64,000 nt of DNA from DASRSS01 sp963799045 (GTDB lineage Bacteria; Actinomycetota; Actinomycetes; Mycobacteriales; Jatrophihabitantaceae): assembly GCA_963799045.1 (NCBI GenBank), contig CAWCVN010000001.1, positions 1-64,000 on the forward strand, in the 5' to 3' direction. Positions 1-8,215 of this stretch are shown one piece after another. A program made the position numbers and the translations under genes. The notes beneath the pieces are model-generated. The model was not told the DNA's origin. It did not search any database and saw only the letters and a program-made list of their open reading frames with translations. Numbering within the stretch: position 1 is the stretch's first letter; each line of letters begins with the position of its first letter.

Positions 1-1271
1 AGCTGCCGTCTGTTGATCTTGGAGCAGGCGTTGCAGGGCGTGGTGGTGTTCGGGGTTGTAGGGGACGCCGTCGTGCCAGCAGTGCCAGATGACGTAGAGC
101 CAGGCTCGGGCGAGGATTCGTGCGGCGTGGGGGTGGTCGTGGCCGCGGGCTCGGGCGCGGTTGTAGAGGTCGGCGGCCCAGGGGTGTGCGTGGCGGGAGT
201 CGGCGGCGAAGTCGATGACGGCGTCGCGCAGTTGTTTGTCGCAGGACCAGCGGAAGGCGACGGTGCGCAGTTTGCCGGATTGGCGGGTCGAGGGTGCGGC
301 GCCGGCGAGGCAGATCAGGGCGTCGGGGGTGGGGAAGCGGGCGCGGCAGTCGCCGATCTCGGCGAGCAGTCGGGCGGCGCGGACACGTCCGGAGCGGGGC
401 AGGCTGGTGAAGATGTGGGCGTCGGCGTGCGCGTCGAGCTGGGTGTCGATCTGGGCCTCGAGAGCGGTGATCTGTTCGAGCAGGCTACGCAGCACCGCGA
501 CCAACGCGTGGGTGATGTGGGCGTGGGCGGCGCCGTCGGCGCCGCTGGCTCCGCGAGGTGCGCCGGCCAGGCGGGCGTGCAGGACGGCGGGGTCGGCTGC
601 GGCCGCTGTAGCCCACTCGAGTCCAGCCAGTCAGCGAGGCGTGTGGGCGAGAGCCGGTCGACGCGGTCTTGGGTGTCGAAGCGGGTCAGGAAGGCCAGGC
701 TGATCGCGCTGTCGATCGCGGCGAACAATCCCACCGCGGCGGGCAGGGCGTTGCGCAGGTGCGCGCGCAGCTGGTTGGCGAGCGCGACGCGGTGGCTGAC
801 GAGGTCCTTGCGGGCACGCACGGTGCGCCGCAGGGTGATCGTGGCTGGGCTGTCCGGTGTCAGCGGCCGCAGCCGGGCCCGGTCGGTGCGCAGCGTGTCG
901 GCCAGCACGTAGGCGTCGAAACGGTCGTCCTTGTTGCCGGCCGAGCCGTATCGTCCGCGCAGGTTCTTGACCTGGTTGGGGCTGATCACCACCACGGTCA
1001 ACCCGGCCGCGAGCAGCGCGTCGACGACCGGCCCGTCCGGGCGTTCGATCGCGACCTCGCCGCAACCCGCGTCGAGGAACACGCGTACGAGTTCGGCCAG
1101 GCCGGCCGCGCTGTGCTCGACACTGTGCCGGACTTGTTCGCGTCCGCGCGCGTCGACGATCGACGCGGCATGGTCATCACGCGCCCAGTCCAGGCCGCCG
1201 GTCACGCCCGCGGGCGGGTCATCGGGCAGCCGGGTCGGTTGGGTGTTCGGGGTGCTGCTGGCAGACTTCAC
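1..1271 (-). mobile_element. IS110-family transposase, frameshifted, cut by left window edge
   Basis: This DNA-cleaving transposase belongs to the IS110 (DEDD RuvC-like plus C-terminal serine) type. The N-terminal half, starting at 1271, shows GGLDWARDDH, an acidic IERPDG segment and KDDRFDAYVLAD, which are the RuvC-like DEDD elements. The C-terminal half (Transposase_20-like) reads in another minus frame from about 610 down to position 1. It includes ARLLAEIGDCRARFPTPDAL and GAAPSTRQSGK with the candidate catalytic serine, and is open to the window edge. A one-base-scale indel near 610-630 joins the halves. It may be a real inactivating mutation or a sequence error. The element sits directly upstream of corC. 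I see no clear terminal repeats, which is normal for IS110. Confidence 0.85.
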
Positions 1272-1540
1272 GTCAGCCTCCTCGCTGCTAGTCCCAGTGG
1301 GGAGGCGCCCTCATCTTCTGTTGTCGGTGCTGATGGTTCCGGGACGCGGCTGCCGCTTCGCTCACTGATCGGCGCTCGGAGGCGCTCAGCCCTGTCGACG
1401 GTCTGCACGTCCCGGGTGACCGTCGGATCTCGCAGATCTCACAGTGGACATCGACCGTGTCAAGCGAGCGGGGCGATGACCCGACAGCACCTCGGGCGCA
1501 TCAGCGATCACACGATCACTGACACAGGGATGGTGCACCA
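1272..1540 (-). other. Non-coding region 5' of the IS110 transposase; possible bridge-RNA region
   Basis: No convincing ORF lies in these 269 bases between the transposase start and corC. In the IS110 subgroup the leader upstream of the transposase encodes the structured bridge RNA that selects target and donor. The position and size fit, and on the minus strand there is a tandem GAGCGCC repeat near 1365-1385. I cannot fold the RNA or place the element end, so this is an inference from family knowledge. The promoter and leader of corC must also lie near the right-hand end. Confidence 0.25.
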
Positions 1541-2869
1541 GTGAGCGGTGCGGACGTCATCGCGCTCGTCGTCGCGATCTGCCTGATCCCGGTGGCCGGG
1601 CTGCTTGCGTGCGTCGACTCGGCGCTGGCCTGGGTCTCCGTCGCCCGGGTGGAGGAGTACCTGCGCGAGGAGCGCAAGGGCGCCAAACACCTGAGCCGGA
1701 TCGTCGTCGACCGCGCCCGCTACACCAACCTGCTGCTGATGCTGCGCGTCACCTGCGAGCTGTCCGCGACCGTGCTGGCGACGATCGTGGCCAGGTCGCA
1801 GTTCGGCAGCCGGTGGCCGGTGCCGGTGCTCACGGTCGTGGTGATGGTGGTGCTCTCCTACACGGTGATCGGTGTCGGCCCGCGCACGCTCGGACGCCAA
1901 CACCCCAATGCGGTCGCGCTCGCCGGGGCCGCCGCGGTGCGGGTGCTCGGCCGGCTGTTCGGGCCGCTGGCGTCGCTGCTCATCCTCATCGGCAACGCGA
2001 TCACGCCGGGCCGTGGCTTCCGTGACGGGCCGTTCGCGTCCGAGGTCGAGCTGCGCGAGCTCGTCGACATGGCCGAGGAGCGCGGCGTGGTGGAGCACGA
2101 CGAGCGGCAGATGATCCAGTCGGTGTTCGAGCTCGGGGACACCATCGCGCGCGAGGTCATGGTGCCGCGCACCGATCTGGTGTGGATCGAGCAGACCAAG
2201 ACGGTGCCGCAGGCGCTCGCGCTGGCGTTACGCAGCGGCTTCTCCCGGATTCCGGTCACCGGCGAGAACCTGGACGACGTCGTGGGCATCGTGTACCTGA
2301 AAGACCTCGCGCGGCGCGCCCAGGACGCGGAGCGGGCCCGCTCCACCCAGGTGAGCGAGCTGATGCGCCGGGCCAGCTACGTGCCGGAGTCGAAGCCTGT
2401 CGACGAGCTGCTCCGCGAGATGCAGGCCGCGCGCAGCCACATGGCGATCGTGATCGACGAGTACGGCGGCACCGCGGGCCTGGTGACGATCGAGGACATC
2501 CTCGAGGAAATCGTCGGCGAGATCACCGACGAGTACGACGTGGAGCGGCCGCCGATCGAGCGGATCGACGAGGACAGCGCACGGGTGAGCGCTCGGCTGG
2601 CGGTGGAGGACCTCGCCGAACTGTTCGGTATCGACGTCCCCGACCGTGACGACGTCGAGACGGTCGGTGGGCTGTTGGCCGAGTCACTGGGCCGGGTGCC
2701 GATTCCGGGCGCGCAGACCCGCGCGCACGGTCTCGAACTGATCGCAGAGAATGCTGGTGGCCGCCGCAACCGGATCGACACCGTCCTCGTTCGCCGGCTG
2801 CCGAGCGAGGACGTCGCCGAGCCCGACGGATCGCAGACGCAGGAGGAGCCCACGAATGAGCGAGCTTGA
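1541..2869 (+). CDS. CNNM/CBS-domain membrane protein (CorC/HlyC family)
   Basis: A 442-residue membrane protein of the hemolysin C/CorC type, associated in bacteria with Mg2+/Co2+ homeostasis. The N-terminal ~150 residues are hydrophobic with several membrane segments (CNNM/DUF21 domain). A CBS pair follows (about 200-330), with typical REVMVPRTDLVWI and MAIVIDEYGGTAGLVTIEDI stretches, then a C-terminal CorC_HlyC domain around GGLLAESLGRVP. The start is GTG at 1541. It overlaps the next gene by 14 bases. In actinobacteria this gene sits between ybeY and era, so the position is conserved. The IS110 element directly upstream could interfere with transcription arriving from phoH/ybeY, which are not in the window. 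Confidence 0.92.
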   Translation: MSGADVIALVVAICLIPVAGLLACVDSALAWVSVARVEEYLREERKGAKHLSRIVVDRARYTNLLLMLRVTCELSATVLATIVARSQFGSRWPVPVLTVVVMVVLSYTVIGVGPRTLGRQHPNAVALAGAAAVRVLGRLFGPLASLLILIGNAITPGRGFRDGPFASEVELRELVDMAEERGVVEHDERQMIQSVFELGDTIAREVMVPRTDLVWIEQTKTVPQALALALRSGFSRIPVTGENLDDVVGIVYLKDLARRAQDAERARSTQVSELMRRASYVPESKPVDELLREMQAARSHMAIVIDEYGGTAGLVTIEDILEEIVGEITDEYDVERPPIERIDEDSARVSARLAVEDLAELFGIDVPDRDDVETVGGLLAESLGRVPIPGAQTRAHGLELIAENAGGRRNRIDTVLVRRLPSEDVAEPDGSQTQEEPTNERA

Positions 2870-3161
2870 GGCCGAGGACTCCAAGCTGGTGACGCTCGCG
2901 CGCTCGGCGCGGGCTCGCACCGGTGCGGCGCAGGGTGCGGCGGTGCGCGACATCGACGGCCGCACCTACGTCGCGGCGACCGTGGCCCTTCCGTCGCTTC
3001 AGCTGAGCGCACTGCAGGCGGCCGTTGCGATGGCCGTCTCCTCCGGCGCGCGTGGCCTGGAGGCCGCCGTCGTGTACGGGCCCGACGCCTCGGACGAGGA
3101 CGGCGCTGCCGCGGTTCGCGACGTCGCGCCGAACGCACCGGTCCATGCGGTCACCGGCTGA
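2856..3161 (+). CDS. Cytidine-deaminase-like small protein without zinc motifs
   Basis: A 101-residue protein between corC and era, the place occupied in mycobacteria by the Rv2365c-type cytidine-deaminase-like protein. It starts at ATG 2856 behind a strong AGGAGG at 2841-2846, inside the end of corC. The segments GAAVRDIDGRTYVAATVALP and LQAAVAMAVSSGA resemble the deaminase fold. The catalytic signatures (C/H-A-E and P-C-x-x-C) are absent: the expected first ligand region reads LSALQAAV. Deaminase activity is therefore unlikely as seen. It may be a degenerate structural relative retained for translational coupling or regulation. Function unknown. Confidence 0.8.
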   Translation: MSELEAEDSKLVTLARSARARTGAAQGAAVRDIDGRTYVAATVALPSLQLSALQAAVAMAVSSGARGLEAAVVYGPDASDEDGAAAVRDVAPNAPVHAVTG

Positions 3162-3182
3162 GCGTTCCGGGACGGTGCCGGA

Positions 3183-3624
3183 TCAGGGCGCCCAGTGGGT
3201 GCCGTTCCACCACCGTGCGGCGCCGGGCCGGTACGGGTCTGGGTAATAGCCCGGCGGCGCCGGGTACGGCGCGTTCGCTCGGCGCCGGCGTCGAGCGCGG
3301 ACCACGAGCATGATCGTTCCGGCGACGATCGCGACGCCACCAACACCACCGGCCAGGATTCCCGGCAGCGCCTGGGTGAGCAGCGAGCCGAGGTCGCGGC
3401 TGATCACGACCGCAGTCCCCGGAGCCGCGTCGATCTCCACGGAGTACCCACCCGCCGCGGGCGTTGTGAAGCGCACCGACGCCGTGTAGCGCGCCGACGA
3501 ACTGCGAGCCGACGGACAGCAGGACCACGACGGTCGCGGTGACGGCGACAACGACGCCGCCGCACAGCACCCACAAGCCGGGGCTGCGCAGCCAGGACCA
3601 CCGTCTCCCGCCGGCTGTGGACAC
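3183..3624 (-). pseudogene. DUF2510-domain membrane protein, frameshifted
   Basis: The gene starts at GTG 3624 and encodes an N-terminal membrane helix (WVLCGGVVVAVTATVVVLL). After a frameshift near 3490-3510 the reading continues in another minus frame with a second hydrophobic helix (ILAGGVGGVAIVAGTIMLVV). It ends in a DUF2510 signature, PPGYYPDPYRPGAARWWNGT, a Trp-rich motif common at the ends of actinobacterial membrane proteins. Function is unknown. It is transcribed toward era-side genes but opposite to them. A single indel explains the break, so a sequence error is possible. Confidence 0.7.
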
Positions 3625-3700
3625 GCTGCACCTTTACCAGCGAGGGGCCCCGCTTCACAACGTCCGCGGGTTCAGTCGACCGCGTCGGCGTCCGGCGGGC

Positions 3701-4750
3701 TCACGGCCTTCCGGTGCGGCCTGGTGGGGACGTGCTGGCGCGCTGGACGAGTTCGGTCTCGATGCGCCGCGGGCGTACGGCGTCGCCGGAGACCAGGCGG
3801 AGCGCCGCGCGGGCGGCCGCCCGTCCCTGCCCGAACAGGTCATGGGCGACGGTGGTGAGCGGCGGCTGGCTGGTCGCGGCTTCGGTGATGTCGTCGAAGC
3901 CGGCCACCGACAGGCTGCCCGGCACGGTCAGGCCGGCCTCGGCCGCGGCGTCGAGCACGCCGAGGGCGAGGATGTCGGTCACCGCGAAGACCGCGGTGGG
4001 GCGCTGCGGTGCGGGCCGGGACAGCAGTTCGCGCGCGCACTCCCGGCCCGACTCGCGGCCGTTGCCGCCCGCGCAGAGCACTTCGACGGCGTCCGCGTCG
4101 ACGTCGGATCCGAGGAGCGCGTCGCGAAATCCGTCGACGCGATGGGTGAACAGAGCGCGCGGGCGCCCGGCCTGCCGCTCGTCGGCAGAGGTCAGCACGG
4201 CGAAGCGGCGGTGGTGCAGGTCGAGTAGGTGCCGCGCGACGGAAGCGGCCGCGGCACGGTTGTCCGGCCCCACGCGCGGGACGCCCGCCAGCCTGGCCCC
4301 ACCGACGCAGACGAGCGGCACCCGGCGATCCTGCGCCGCCGCGACGGCGGGGTCGTCGGCGTCGAGGGAGCAGAGAACCAGCGCGTCGACCATGACCTGC
4401 CCGATCAGCGTGCCGCTGCCGGCGCCGTAGGCCGGGACCAGCAGCATCGCGTTGCCGGCGTCGCTGAGCTCGGTCGCGATGCCGTGCAGGATCGTGATGA
4501 GGCCGGGGTCGGCGAAGGCGTACGGAAGCCGCTCGGTGATCACGACCCCGACCGTGTTGGTGCGGCCCAGCCGCAGCGAGGCGGCGGTCGGGTCCGGGCC
4601 GGCGTAACCGAGCCGGCCGGCAGCATCCAGGACGCGCTGTCGGGTGGCCGAGGAGAGCTGGTCGGGGTGGTTGTACGCGTTCGAGACCGTCATCCGGGAC
4701 ACGCCGGCCGCCTTCGCCACCGTGTCGAGCGTCGGCCGCTGGCCTGACAT
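3701..4750 (-). CDS. LacI-family transcriptional regulator
   Basis: A 349-residue repressor with an N-terminal LacI helix-turn-helix (TLDTVAKAAGVSRMTVSNAY, residues ~7-26) and hinge. A periplasmic-binding-protein-like sensor domain follows (VGVVITERLP through SLSVAGFDDITEA). These proteins repress sugar or nucleoside genes until a small ligand binds. The start at ATG 4750 gives the normal LacI N-terminus. It is divergent from a PQ-loop transporter, with two symmetric TGTA-CG-TACA operators between them (4781-4819). It probably controls itself and that transporter. The ligand cannot be told from sequence. Confidence 0.92.
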   Translation of the reverse strand: MSGQRPTLDTVAKAAGVSRMTVSNAYNHPDQLSSATRQRVLDAAGRLGYAGPDPTAASLRLGRTNTVGVVITERLPYAFADPGLITILHGIATELSDAGNAMLLVPAYGAGSGTLIGQVMVDALVLCSLDADDPAVAAAQDRRVPLVCVGGARLAGVPRVGPDNRAAAASVARHLLDLHHRRFAVLTSADERQAGRPRALFTHRVDGFRDALLGSDVDADAVEVLCAGGNGRESGRECARELLSRPAPQRPTAVFAVTDILALGVLDAAAEAGLTVPGSLSVAGFDDITEAATSQPPLTTVAHDLFGQGRAAARAALRLVSGDAVRPRRIETELVQRASTSPPGRTGRP

Positions 4751-4780
4751 GCCGCGCTTCGCCGCCTCTCATCCGCCCTG

Positions 4781-4819
4781 CTGTATCGTTACAGGAAATC
4801 GCCGGTTGTAACGATACAG
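4781..4819. promoter_or_regulatory. Paired LacI-type operators in divergent promoter region
   Basis: Two 13-bp arms, CTGTATCGTTACA at 4781-4793 and TGTAACGATACAG at 4807-4819, are perfect reverse complements. Each arm contains a near-palindromic 12-mer of form TGTAwCGwTACA with the central CG typical of LacI operators. Their centres are 26 bp apart. They lie 31 bp upstream of the LacI start and 18 bp upstream of the transporter start, so one bound repressor pair could shut both promoters. Confidence 0.8.
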
Positions 4820-4836
4820 AACGAGCGTCAGCACCC

Positions 4837-5460
4837 ATGCTCTTGAACCAGTTCCCTGCCGCGGCAGGCTATATCGGCTCGGCGCTCGGTGTCAGCATGG
4901 TGATTCCGCAGCTCGTGCGCACCTTCCGCAATCCCACGATGCCCGGAGTGTCGGCGGGGTCCTGGACGCTCACCGCGCTGGCGTGCACGACCTGGCTGCT
5001 CTACGGCGTCCGGGCCCACGAGTTGCCGCAGATTCCGGGCAACGTGTTGCTCGTGAGCGGCGCCGTGGCCCTGATCCTGGTCCTCCCGGCCAGGGTCCCG
5101 CCCCCGGTGCGGGCGGCCTGGCTCGCCGCGGCAGGAGTCGGCCTCGTCGCGATCGCCACGGTGGCCCCCACGATGCTCGTCGGCTTCCTCGCCTTCGGCC
5201 TGGGTCTGGTGTCCGCCGTGCCGCAGACGGTCAAGTCCCTGGTCGAGCGCCACCGCCCCGCTTCGGCGGTCTCCGTGCCGTCCTGGCTGCTGCGGGTCGC
5301 CTCGCAGGCGTGCTGGTTGACCTATGCGCTCACCGTCCACGACATCGCTGTGACGGTCTCGGCCACGGTGATCATGTCCAACGCCGTGCTGCTCGTCACC
5401 GTCGAGCTGCGCCGCTCGCGGCTGGTCCGCGCGCCCGAGTTGAGCGCGGCGACAGGCTGA
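4837..5460 (+). CDS. PQ-loop/SWEET-like membrane transporter
   Basis: A 207-residue integral membrane protein with about seven hydrophobic segments and two PQ-loop motifs, VIPQLVRTFRN (residues ~23-33) and AVPQTVKSL (~128-136). Each comes early in a three-helix repeat, the SWEET/PQ-loop plan. This family moves sugars, amino acids or similar small solutes down their gradient. It starts at ATG 4837 right after the operator pair and is divergent from the LacI regulator, which suggests substrate-controlled expression, probably a sugar or nucleoside. Most bacterial SemiSWEETs have a single repeat of ~90 residues, so this is a two-repeat form. Confidence 0.8.
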   Translation: MLLNQFPAAAGYIGSALGVSMVIPQLVRTFRNPTMPGVSAGSWTLTALACTTWLLYGVRAHELPQIPGNVLLVSGAVALILVLPARVPPPVRAAWLAAAGVGLVAIATVAPTMLVGFLAFGLGLVSAVPQTVKSLVERHRPASAVSVPSWLLRVASQACWLTYALTVHDIAVTVSATVIMSNAVLLVTVELRRSRLVRAPELSAATG

Positions 5461-5517
5461 GCCCATCCTCCGCCCGGGTGACCAGGCCGCGTGGGACTGC
5501 GGTGTAGCTTCGGCCAG

Positions 5518-6600
5518 GTGTCACCGGAACCGGGTTCGGCGCTGCCGCCTCTGCACAACGCGTGGCTGCACACGCTGACCGGCATCCAGGATCCGGGTTC
5601 CGAACCGAAATCCACCTGCGGCGACTGCGTCATGTGTGCCGGTGTCGAGCGCTCCGGAACCCACATCCGCTTCTCTCCCGACGTGAAGTGCTGTAGCTAT
5701 GTCCCGAACCTGGCAAACTTCCTGGCCGGCCGGTCCCTGCTCGGCCCCGGCCGCGAGAGCGTCAGGGCGCGGATCGCGCGGCGGGCCGGCGTGACACCGT
5801 TCGGGCTGGGCCTGAGCCACGGCGACATCCGGCGGCTGGTCGAATCGGGGTCACAGTTCGGGCGAGCCGCCGAGGTGGTGTGCCCACACTTCGTGGCGGA
5901 GACGCAGGGCTGCGCGATCTGGCAGACGCGCAATGCGGTGTGCTCCACCTGGTTCTGCAAGCACGAGCGTGGCGCCGTCGGCCTGCGGTTCTGGCACGCG
6001 GTGCGCGATCTGCTGAGCGCAGTCGAGGAACGGCTGTCCCTCCGATGCGTCACCGGCGGCGGCCTCGCCGACGATCAGGCCGCCGCGGTCGTGGCCCACC
6101 GGCGCGCGGTGCGCGAGATCATCACCGTCGCCAACTCCGGCCGGCCGCTGCCCGAGCTGTCCGGCGAGGACGAGTCCGCCGGCTGGTACGAGCGGATGTG
6201 GGGCGAGTGGGCCGGCCGTGAGGAGGACTGGTTCGTGCACTGCGCGGAGTCGGTCGGCGCGATCGACGACGACGAGCTCGTCTCGTCGCTGGACGACCTG
6301 CGCGAACTCGTCGACGCGGTCGACGAGCGGTGGCACGCCCTGACGGTCGACGACCTTCCGGAGGCGCTGACGTTCGCGCCCGGGGCCGGCAGCCAAGCCA
6401 CCGTCGACGTGCTGCGGCTGGTCGGCTACAGCCCGTTCGACCCGGTCGTCCTCCCCGCGGCGCTGCTCGAGCCGCTGCGGCTCTTGGACGGCCGGCCGAT
6501 CGCGGAGCTGCCGCCGGCGGCAGGCACGGACGCGGTGCTCGATCACGACCTGCTGCGGCGGTTGCACGACTTCGCGGTCGCGGTGGCTCCCGCCCAGTGA
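5518..6600 (+). CDS. Cysteine-rich uncharacterised protein
   Basis: About 360 residues, unrecognised. The N-terminal ~160 residues are rich in paired cysteines: CGDCVMCAG, KCCSYVPNLANFLAG, VCPHF, GCAIW, CSTWFCKHERG. This pattern points to bound zinc or an iron-sulfur cluster. The C-terminal ~200 residues are acidic and cysteine-poor, with a helical look. GTG 5518 is chosen because the alternative at 5491 adds a few unconserved-looking residues. The gene stands alone between the transporter and a convergent lipoprotein gene. No signal peptide or membrane segment is visible, so it is probably cytoplasmic. Function unknown. Confidence 0.7.
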   Translation: MSPEPGSALPPLHNAWLHTLTGIQDPGSEPKSTCGDCVMCAGVERSGTHIRFSPDVKCCSYVPNLANFLAGRSLLGPGRESVRARIARRAGVTPFGLGLSHGDIRRLVESGSQFGRAAEVVCPHFVAETQGCAIWQTRNAVCSTWFCKHERGAVGLRFWHAVRDLLSAVEERLSLRCVTGGGLADDQAAAVVAHRRAVREIITVANSGRPLPELSGEDESAGWYERMWGEWAGREEDWFVHCAESVGAIDDDELVSSLDDLRELVDAVDERWHALTVDDLPEALTFAPGAGSQATVDVLRLVGYSPFDPVVLPAALLEPLRLLDGRPIAELPPAAGTDAVLDHDLLRRLHDFAVAVAPAQ

Positions 6601-6651
6601 CCGCGGCGGTGACCCGAGCAGTCAGCCGCGTGAGCGCCGGCGCCCGGCAGG

Positions 6652-7272
6652 TCAGCGCAGCGTCTTTGCCAGGTGCTTTGCGACGGCCACTACGTCGAAC
6701 GAGGTGGCCGTCGTGACCGTCTCGACGACGGCCAGGGCCGCACCCACGGCCACCGCGCAGGCCCAGTCCTTGCCGTGGTCGGCCGGATAGAACCGGAGCT
6801 GGTAGGCCAGGCCTACCAGCCCGCCGCCGATCGCGGCCCGCTGCGGGTTCGTGCCCTTCTCCGCCGCGCGCACCATTGCATTGTGGGCGGCGGTGGCGTC
6901 GGCGAAGTGGCTGATCCGCAGCCGGACGGCCGGCTGCTTGGGGCCGGGCAGGCGCTCCGAATTGTGCAGCGGGGAGTGCTGCAGCGCGTAGAACGTGCAG
7001 CCGACCTGGGTGCCGTCGATCCGCTGGACGGTCGTGCGCGCGAGGCGCATACCGACGTCGTCGGCCACGGTCTGCTTCGCCAGCACCTTGCAGGTGCCCG
7101 CCGCGGACGTGACCGGGCCGCCGTCGACCGGGCCGGTGGGCCTCGGATTCGGCACGGTCTGGGTCACGGTCGTGGTCCGGTCCGTCGGCGGCGCCGAGGA
7201 TGAGGTGGTGCAGGCGGCCGATCCCAGGCAGCTGATCAGCGCAAGCGCGACCGGCCACCGTCGTCGGATCAT
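6652..7272 (-). CDS. Putative lipoprotein, DUF2020-like
   Basis: A 206-residue secreted protein starting at ATG 7272, with a short positively charged N-terminus (MIRRRW), a hydrophobic stretch and a lipobox around ALISC (Cys15) or SAAC (Cys21). A Ser/Thr/Pro linker (TDRTTTVTQTVPNP) follows, then a compact domain with paired cysteines (GTCKVLAKQTVADD, VGCTFYAL, WACAVAVG). This resembles actinobacterial DUF2020-type envelope lipoproteins; that match is from memory and tentative. The open frame extends upstream to 8154, but that part only shadows era. It is convergent with the cysteine-rich gene and divergent from era. Confidence 0.75.
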   Translation of the reverse strand: MIRRRWPVALALISCLGSAACTTSSSAPPTDRTTTVTQTVPNPRPTGPVDGGPVTSAAGTCKVLAKQTVADDVGMRLARTTVQRIDGTQVGCTFYALQHSPLHNSERLPGPKQPAVRLRISHFADATAAHNAMVRAAEKGTNPQRAAIGGGLVGLAYQLRFYPADHGKDWACAVAVGAALAVVETVTTATSFDVVAVAKHLAKTLR

Positions 7273-7326
7273 GGTGCCAAGATAGTGCGCGGCATTCTCG
7301 GATGCCCGCTCTGCAAGGATTGGCCT

Positions 7327-8214
7327 GTGACCCACCGCTCCGGCTTCGCCTGCTTCGTCGGCCGGCCCAACGCCGGCAAGTCGACACTGACGAACGCCCT
7401 GGTCGGCAGCAAGATCGTGATCACCAGCGACAAGCCACAGACCACCCGGCACGCGGTGCGTGGCATCCTCACCCGTCCCGAGGCTCAGCTCATCCTGGTC
7501 GATACTCCCGGGCTGCACCGCCCGCGCACGCTGCTCGGTCAGCGGCTCAACGACGTGGTGCACGCGACCCTGGCCGAGGTCGACGTGATCGGTTTCTGCG
7601 TGCCCGCCGACCAGAAGGTCGGCCCCGGCGACCGGTTCATCGCCGCGGAACTGGCCAAGCTGCGGACGCCGGTCCTCGCCGTCGTCACCAAGACCGACGC
7701 GGCCAGCCGTGCCCAGGTCGCCGAGCAGTTGGTGGCCGTGTCCCAACTGGGGGAGTTCGCCGACGTCGTGCCGGTGTCGGCCGTCGCCGGCGAGCAGGTC
7801 GAGCTGCTCGCCGAGTTGCTGATCGCGCACCTGCCCGAGGGGCCGCTGCTCTACCCGGAGGACGTGCAGACCGACAACGCCACCGAGACGCGCATCGCCG
7901 AGCTGATCCGCGAGGCCGCCCTCGAGGGCGTGCGCGAGGAACTGCCGCACTCGATCGCGGTCACGGTGGAGGAGATGCGTCCGCGCGAGGGTCGTCCGGA
8001 GATCACCGAGGTGTTCGCGACCATTCACCTCGAACGCAGCAGCCAGAAGGGCATCCTGATCGGGCACCGGGGCTCGCGGCTGAAGGCGATCGGCACCACA
8101 GCGCGCGCCGGCATTGCCGAGCTGCTCGGCAGCCGCGTGCACCTCGACCTCCACATCGCGGTCGAGTCCGACTGGCAGCGCGACCCGAAGAAGCTGGACC
8201 GGTTGGGCTTCTGA
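7327..8214 (+). CDS. era: GTPase Era, ribosome assembly factor
   Basis: A 295-residue GTPase needed for 16S rRNA maturation and 30S assembly. It has the P-loop GRPNAGKST (residues 12-20), the G3 motif VDTPG, the G4 motif TKTD, and a C-terminal KH domain with GILIGHRGSRLKAIG that binds the 3' end of 16S rRNA. GTG 7327 is preferred over the upstream in-frame start at 7285 because it puts the P-loop at the usual distance. Neighbours corC, the deaminase-like gene, recO and uppS are the conserved actinobacterial set. An MFS gene begins 2 bases after its stop. Confidence 0.97.
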   Translation: MTHRSGFACFVGRPNAGKSTLTNALVGSKIVITSDKPQTTRHAVRGILTRPEAQLILVDTPGLHRPRTLLGQRLNDVVHATLAEVDVIGFCVPADQKVGPGDRFIAAELAKLRTPVLAVVTKTDAASRAQVAEQLVAVSQLGEFADVVPVSAVAGEQVELLAELLIAHLPEGPLLYPEDVQTDNATETRIAELIREAALEGVREELPHSIAVTVEEMRPREGRPEITEVFATIHLERSSQKGILIGHRGSRLKAIGTTARAGIAELLGSRVHLDLHIAVESDWQRDPKKLDRLGF

Positions 8215-8215
8215 C

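Noticed and set aside
7273..8154. N-terminal extension of the lipoprotein frame through era
   Set aside because: The real start is at 7272, where a lipoprotein signal begins; the upstream part is antisense to era.
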